43,736 nt of DNA from Elusimicrobiota bacterium (GTDB taxonomy: Bacteria > Elusimicrobiota > Elusimicrobia > Elusimicrobiales > UBA9959), in the NCBI GenBank assembly GCA_003482905.1, contig DMXM01000005.1, forward strand, positions 1-43,736, read 5' to 3'. Positions 39,849 to 43,736 of the stretch are shown piece after piece; the first letter of the stretch is position 1, and each line of letters starts with the position of its first letter. The position numbers and the translations under genes were made by a program. A model generated the notes under the pieces. It was not told the DNA's origin and did not search any database. It saw only the letters and a program-made list of their open reading frames with translations.

Positions 39849-40780
39849 TGCGCCTGCTCTCCTGCATAACCGACCGGCGCGAGATCCCGTTGCTGAAAAA
39901 GCTGGGGGTGGACGAGGTTTACTTCGCGGTGAGCGACGTGCCGAATTACGCCAACGTGGGCGCCATCGGCACGGCCGCGCAAGCGCGCGGGATCGTCAGG
40001 GCCGCGCACGACTGCGGGCTGAAGGTTTTTCTGGCCGCCAACGGCCGCGAGGCCAGGCTGGGGCCGCGAGACAGGGAACTTCTGGCGGGGAGGATAAGGG
40101 CCGTGGCGGACGCGGGCGTGGACGGATTTATAGTTTCCAATCCCGGGATGCTCAGGATCTTCAGGGAGGAGAATACCGGGGTTCCCCTTCACCTCAGCTC
40201 CGTTCAGCCCTGTTTTAATTCCGGGACGGCCCGCTACTTCGTCGAGACGTTCGGGGTCTCCCGGATAATACTACCCAATCAGCTGGCCGCCGCGGAAGCC
40301 GCGGGGATACTGCGGTACTGCAAAAGCAAGGGGGTGGAAACCGAGATCTTCTTCTATAAGTTCTTCGGCTGCCCTTACATAAACGGCGCCTGCTACCTGC
40401 ACCGGCCCAAGTACTACACTGCGGCCGGGCAGCGGCCGGAAGGGGAGATGTGTCGCATCGGAAGTGGCGGGGCGCTGGCCGGCGTGTCGGCGTTGCGTGT
40501 GTTCGGCGGCGAAGCGGCGGGCATAGCCCGTACCGCCGGCAGGTTGAGCCTGCGCGTTTCCCGCGGCGGCTCGCCGCGGCTGCTCAACGCGGCGGCTTTC
40601 TTCGATTTTTGCCTCTCCGGGGTGGACTGCGTCAAGTACGGTACCAGGACCGATCCTACCGGGATCAAGATAGAGAATATCAGGAGGATAAAGAGGTCGC
40701 TGGAAATTTTTGCCGGCCTCGCTGGGCGCTTCCCGCCGGAAGAAGCCAGGCGCAGGTTCGTGGAACTGTCTGGAGGCTGA
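39848..40780 (+). CDS. U32 family protein, UbiU-like (pair 2)
   Basis: A 310-residue UbiU-like protein. The N-terminal RLLSCITDRREIPLLKKLGV, VDEVYFAVSD, LKVFLAANGR and VDGFIVSNPGMLRIFRE follow the U32 barrel pattern. C175, C182 and C202 match three of the UbiU cluster ligands (FFGCPYINGACYLH and EGEMCRIG); C255 or C261 could be the fourth. Compared with pair 1 the Cys region is shorter. The ATG overlaps the preceding radical SAM stop by 1 nt and the next gene follows without a gap. Expected to form a cluster-containing heterodimer with the product of 40781. Confidence 0.8.
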   Translation: MRLLSCITDRREIPLLKKLGVDEVYFAVSDVPNYANVGAIGTAAQARGIVRAAHDCGLKVFLAANGREARLGPRDRELLAGRIRAVADAGVDGFIVSNPGMLRIFREENTGVPLHLSSVQPCFNSGTARYFVETFGVSRIILPNQLAAAEAAGILRYCKSKGVETEIFFYKFFGCPYINGACYLHRPKYYTAAGQRPEGEMCRIGSGGALAGVSALRVFGGEAAGIARTAGRLSLRVSRGGSPRLLNAAAFFDFCLSGVDCVKYGTRTDPTGIKIENIRRIKRSLEIFAGLAGRFPPEEARRRFVELSGG

Positions 40781-41551
40781 ATGGAGAAGGGACTTAAACT
40801 GGGGCCCGGCGCCTTCCGGGACAGAGCCGCGCTGAGAAAGTCGCTCAAGCCTTTCAGCTGGGCGTATTTCGGTTCGGAGTTCTGCGAGAATCTGCTGCTC
40901 CCGGAGCTAACCGAAGAACTGCGCGCGCTGAGCGGGGAGCAAAAGAACGTCTGTCTGCTGACGCCTCTGGTCACTGAAAAGGGGCTGGGCGCGCTGGAGA
41001 AGCTTTTCACGGCGGCGATGAAAATGAGCTTTGCCGGGCGCTTCGAAGTGAGCGTCAACGATTTTGGCGTGCTGGGGCTGATACGGCGCCTGCGCTGGGG
41101 CGTTCCGGTGAGCCTGGGCCGCCAGCTGGCCAGGAATTTCACGCTGCCAGCGCGCGAGGGCCCGGAGATTCTCAACAGTGACGGGCTGGCTGTTTTGGAA
41201 GAGTTGAGGATCTGGCGTCTCGACGTTTCGCTTTTTCCGAACGCGCAGAAGTCGCGCCTGGCGCCAGGGAACGAAAAACTGCGCTTCACGGCCTTTTATC
41301 CCTACCTGGACGTGGCGGCCGCGAGGACCTGCATGCTGGGTATGCCGGCCCTGCCCCCCGGGGAATCCGCGGATACCGTCCGCTGCGCCCTGGAATGTCG
41401 TCACGCGGTTTACCGCGTCAGGAACGAGGCAATCAGGGAGGATCTGATAGTGGGGGGTAACGCCGTTTTCGTGGAATGCGGCGGGCCGATCCCGGTCGCT
41501 AAAGGCCGGTTAATAGGAGTTGATCGGTTCGTTTTCTGCCCTGATACCTGA
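40781..41551 (+). CDS. U32 family protein, UbiV-like (pair 2)
   Basis: A 256-residue UbiV-like protein. AYFGSEFCENLLLPELTEEL gives the N-terminal ligand C35. KNVCLLTPLVTEKGL and VSVNDFGVLGLIRRL follow the UbiV strands, and C184, C202 and C206 provide the remaining ligands (ARTCMLG, then VRCALECRH, a CX3C). The GSEFC and NDFG motifs align with both other UbiV-like genes. Start ATG immediately follows the UbiU stop. Its partner is presumably the preceding product. Confidence 0.78.
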   Translation: MEKGLKLGPGAFRDRAALRKSLKPFSWAYFGSEFCENLLLPELTEELRALSGEQKNVCLLTPLVTEKGLGALEKLFTAAMKMSFAGRFEVSVNDFGVLGLIRRLRWGVPVSLGRQLARNFTLPAREGPEILNSDGLAVLEELRIWRLDVSLFPNAQKSRLAPGNEKLRFTAFYPYLDVAAARTCMLGMPALPPGESADTVRCALECRHAVYRVRNEAIREDLIVGGNAVFVECGGPIPVAKGRLIGVDRFVFCPDT

Positions 41552-41557
41552 CTATTT

Positions 41558-41968
41558 ATGAAGAAAGGGATGCCAGAGCCGAACATCTTGGTCTGCGACG
41601 CCTGCAACCAGGGAGGCATTTCTTGTTCCGCGGAGGGGCAGGACAGGAGGATGTGGGTCATAACCGACGGTTTCCCGCTCTGTATGCTTAAAGGGCTCGA
41701 GCTCTGCAGCATAGACCTTCAAAAAATCCTGAGAGAAAGCCGCCTCTACGCGGGGGAGAAGGGCAAGCCAGGGTCGTGCTCCGCTTGTTCGCTGAACGCC
41801 TTATGCTGGGGACCCAGGGAGGACTGTCTCCGTCTTCGCGGCGGGAGAGAGTTCAAACCGCAGAAAGGGAGTCCGGCGGAATTACTCAAGGGGCTAAAAG
41901 AGAACGGCCGCCCGGGTGCTTGCGGTTCAGACTCCCATGGCGCAGGGGTTTCCAGGGGCTCCGCCTGA
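41558..41968 (+). CDS. Free-standing radical SAM C-terminal (auxiliary-cluster-like) domain
   Basis: A 136-residue protein with nine Cys in its first 90 residues. It lacks any CX3CX2C SAM motif. Its body TDGFPLCMLKGLELCSIDLQ, SCSACSLNALCWGPREDCLR and GGREFKP aligns with the end of the radical SAM protein at 38925 (PLCALKNFEGFS, CRKCSLAPACCGARPDYVRV), so it looks like that protein's cluster-binding tail without its catalytic barrel. Starts 6 nt after the UbiV-like gene and stops 1 nt before the next UbiU-like gene. Either a truncated enzyme or an electron-transfer/binding subunit. The last 35 residues are low complexity (GACGSDSHGAGVSRGSA). Confidence 0.62.
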   Translation: MKKGMPEPNILVCDACNQGGISCSAEGQDRRMWVITDGFPLCMLKGLELCSIDLQKILRESRLYAGEKGKPGSCSACSLNALCWGPREDCLRLRGGREFKPQKGSPAELLKGLKENGRPGACGSDSHGAGVSRGSA

Positions 41969-41969
41969 T

Positions 41970-42827
41970 ATGGCCCACGCGAATATAAAGATACAGGTAG
42001 GGATAGGCTCCATGGAAGAGCTGGAGTATTACCTGGACCAGGGAGCCGACGAACTCTACTGCGGGATTTACTCCGTCCCGAACCATGTGGAAGGCGCCCG
42101 CAACTTTGGAGCCACTGCGGACGTCCTGGCCGCCGGGAAGGCCGCCCACGCCAGGGGCGCCAGGCTTTTCTTTGCGGCCAATGAAGTGCACAAGCGTCTT
42201 TTGCGCAGCACGCTCGGCGTCATAACGGAGCTGGTCAGGGGGGGGATAGACGGGGTAATAATCAAGGACCTGGCCCTCCTGGACGTGTTGCGCAGGAATA
42301 AGGTCAGGACGGATTATATACTCAGCACCCTGTCTTACTGCATGAACTATGAGAGCCTGGCGTTCTACGCCGGCTACGGCATAAAGCGGCTGGCGCTGCC
42401 GGAGCAGCTTGGTCCCGCGGAGGCGGCGGAGATGCTGCGCAACCCTTACGGGATCAAAGCTGAGGTTTTCCTGAAGCACCGCGAATGCTGCATTAACTAC
42501 AACGGGCTTTGCTTTCTTGACTGCCACGGCGGCAGGACCACTTTCTGCAAGAGGCGCTTCCTGGCCGGAGGCAAGGAATACCGTATGGCCGGGGGGAGCG
42601 CCGCCGGGCACTTGGCGGACCTGTACGAGTATCACCGCCTGGGGGCCGGGGTGCTGAAGATCGGGCGAAGCCCGGTCAAGGAGACCTCAAGGCTCATCTT
42701 CCGGGAGTCCCGGCAGGTTGTAGAACTGCTCGGCCTCGGACTCCCCAAAGAGGAGTTTGTGGAGCGCGCACTGCGGATTAAAAGGCAATTCGACGGGCTG
42801 CACCGCTACCTCGAAGAGAATATATGA
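41970..42827 (+). CDS. U32 family protein, UbiU-like (pair 3)
   Basis: A 285-residue UbiU-like protein, with ADELYCGIYSVPNHV, RLFFAANEVHKRLL and IDGVIIKDLALLDVL as in the other copies. The Cys region has C173, C174, C181, C185 and C193 (RECCINYNGLCFLDCHGG, TFCKRR), one Cys more than needed for a [4Fe-4S] site. I chose ATG 41970: the longer reading from 41916 overlaps the previous gene and begins with sequence unlike the family. Its stop is shared with the following UbiV-like start (ATGA). Confidence 0.78.
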   Translation: MAHANIKIQVGIGSMEELEYYLDQGADELYCGIYSVPNHVEGARNFGATADVLAAGKAAHARGARLFFAANEVHKRLLRSTLGVITELVRGGIDGVIIKDLALLDVLRRNKVRTDYILSTLSYCMNYESLAFYAGYGIKRLALPEQLGPAEAAEMLRNPYGIKAEVFLKHRECCINYNGLCFLDCHGGRTTFCKRRFLAGGKEYRMAGGSAAGHLADLYEYHRLGAGVLKIGRSPVKETSRLIFRESRQVVELLGLGLPKEEFVERALRIKRQFDGLHRYLEENI

Positions 42828-43528
42828 TGGAAAGAGCCGTTTCCATAACGCCCCCGGAGGTCGGGGGACTGAGCGAGAAGGACATCGGGCACTATGACCG
42901 GGTGTACCTAGGCAGCGAGTTCTGCCAGAATCTCATCCCTTCCGAGGACGAGGTCAGGGAGCTTAAGGACAAGGGGGTCAAGGAGCTGACCGTGCTGACC
43001 CCGCTGCTGCCCACCGTGCGGCTCCGGTCTTTTCTGAAGCTTTTCGACCGTATCCTCGGGCTCTACCCCGGCGCGGAGCTGAGCCTGGGCGACCTGGGCC
43101 TGATGCGCGCCGTGAACCGGGCCTACGGCGGGACGGTGCCGCTGCTGCTCGCCCGGCCGGTGTCGGCGGACTTCATCCGGATGGACGAGAGGTTTCTGCG
43201 GCGCTTCTTCGCCGCCAACAACTTGCGCATGCTGGAGACCGATGAGGCGGACAGGGTGGCGGCGTTCCGGGGACGTGGCATAAAGTTCTCCTTTCACTAC
43301 CCGTTCAAGTACCTAGCTATGACAAGGTTCTGCCCTTTCGAAAAGGCCGGCGGCTGCTCCAGGGCCTGCGCCGGCAGGAAGATAAAGATACGCCAGACCG
43401 CCCCGTACCGCGGCTCCTTTTTCCTGAAGAACAATTTCTACTTTTCTGAGAACCGCGAGATGCCGCCGAAGGGGGTAGCCCGGACGGTCTTCGCCCTGTC
43501 CGGCGGAGCCCCAACGGGGCGCGGGTGA
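42824..43528 (+). CDS. U32 family protein, UbiV-like (pair 3)
   Basis: A 234-residue UbiV-like protein. Ligand positions are C34 (VYLGSEFCQNLIPS), C170 (MTRFCPFE), C178 and C182 (GGCSRACAG), matching CX3C of UbiV. LTVLTPLLPTVRLRSFL and LSLGDLGLMRAVNRAY keep the strand pattern, with GDLG in place of NDIG/NDFG. Starts at ATG 42824 inside the UbiU stop or at ATG 42827. It is the last gene of the nine-gene operon; a further promoter-like element lies 180 nt downstream. Confidence 0.78.
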   Translation: MMERAVSITPPEVGGLSEKDIGHYDRVYLGSEFCQNLIPSEDEVRELKDKGVKELTVLTPLLPTVRLRSFLKLFDRILGLYPGAELSLGDLGLMRAVNRAYGGTVPLLLARPVSADFIRMDERFLRRFFAANNLRMLETDEADRVAAFRGRGIKFSFHYPFKYLAMTRFCPFEKAGGCSRACAGRKIKIRQTAPYRGSFFLKNNFYFSENREMPPKGVARTVFALSGGAPTGRG

Positions 43529-43703
43529 CCGGCGGCCCGGCTTTAAGTTCCCCTATGGAGCCGCTGCTGACGTTGCGGTCGCGGGATAGCCGCCTGACCA
43601 AAGGCTGGCCGCGCCCCCAAATCCTCCGCTAAGATAAAACCCTGGACGAAATTAGCCTGAAAGTTTCAGTTGGATGACAAAAAGTGCACGGTTTCGTATT
43701 CTC

Positions 43704-43714
43704 TATGTTAGACT
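43704..43714 (+). promoter_or_regulatory. Extended -10 element at the window end
   Basis: TATGTTAGACT repeats the TGTTAGACT of the promoter at 25247-25275. No good -35 is visible. The gene it serves would lie outside the window. The stretch 43529-43703 shows no gene. Confidence 0.4.
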
Positions 43715-43736
43715 CCAGACCTCCTGACATAGCCCC

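Noticed and set aside
22265..43528. U32 pairs as ubiquinone biosynthesis genes
   Set aside because: No UbiT-like, prenyltransferase or methyltransferase quinone genes are present, and three divergent pairs in one locus do not fit a single pathway.
1..43736. tRNA, rRNA and CRISPR features
   Set aside because: No T-loop-like motif in a cloverleaf context, no rRNA segment and no spaced direct repeats were found by eye.

Overview
This is a GC-rich window from a diderm (outer-membrane, LPS-type) bacterium. It carries a complete lipid A, BamA and Skp block, BamA ending in Phe, a PbgA/YejM-like inner-membrane protein, and extended -10 promoters of the form TATGnTAnnnT. A secreted protein starting ETLTLTTYYPAPYG after its signal peptide is of a type I associate with Elusimicrobiota and related candidate phyla, so Elusimicrobiota is my best guess. 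That is inference; no rRNA or marker set is present.

Left part (1-21 kb), housekeeping. rlmN (-) is followed by a PbgA/YejM-like sulfatase-fold protein (+). Then come a GGQ release-factor-like rescue protein, a short RelA/SpoT and a ZIP metal transporter (all -). A long minus-strand envelope block reads bamA, skp/ompH, lpxD, lpxC, fabZ, lpxA, lpxI, a DUF374 acyltransferase, a Gfo/Idh/MocA oxidoreductase, lpxB and an MsbA-like flippase. One divergent nitronate monooxygenase-like gene sits inside that block. A PIN-PhoH ATPase (+) closes the region. Two intergenic gaps contain GC-rich elements bounded by inverted repeats.

Middle (21.2-25.3 kb), accessory. A secreted barnase-type RNase sits beside a barstar-like inhibitor. 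Next is a pair of U32 proteins resembling UbiU and UbiV, then a decayed IS1380-type transposase.

Right part (25.2-43.5 kb), the striking region. A strong extended -10 promoter opens a row encoding a secreted protein, an HxsD-like protein, the SPASM radical SAM enzyme HxsB, a second HxsD, a Cys-rich membrane-anchored protein and a His-Xaa-Ser repeat precursor (HxsA). These are components of the His-Xaa-Ser class of radical-SAM-modified peptides. They are followed by a second HxsB paralog whose SPASM ligands are partly lost, three further radical SAM enzymes, a HemN-like radical SAM enzyme and, on the opposite strand, another radical SAM enzyme. A second plus-strand operon holds a Dph6-like ATP pyrophosphatase, a small unknown, an A24 (prepilin-type) peptidase, a radical SAM enzyme, two more UbiU/UbiV-like U32 pairs and a free-standing radical SAM C-terminal domain.

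In all, the 22-43.5 kb stretch holds eight complete radical SAM genes, three UbiU/UbiV-like pairs, one peptide precursor, two HxsD proteins, one amide-ligase-like ATPase and one leader-peptidase-like protein. My main hypothesis is an enlarged His-Xaa-Ser peptide maturation system to which oxygen-independent U32 oxygenase-like modules have been added. The individual families are known; the combination and its product are inferred and untested.
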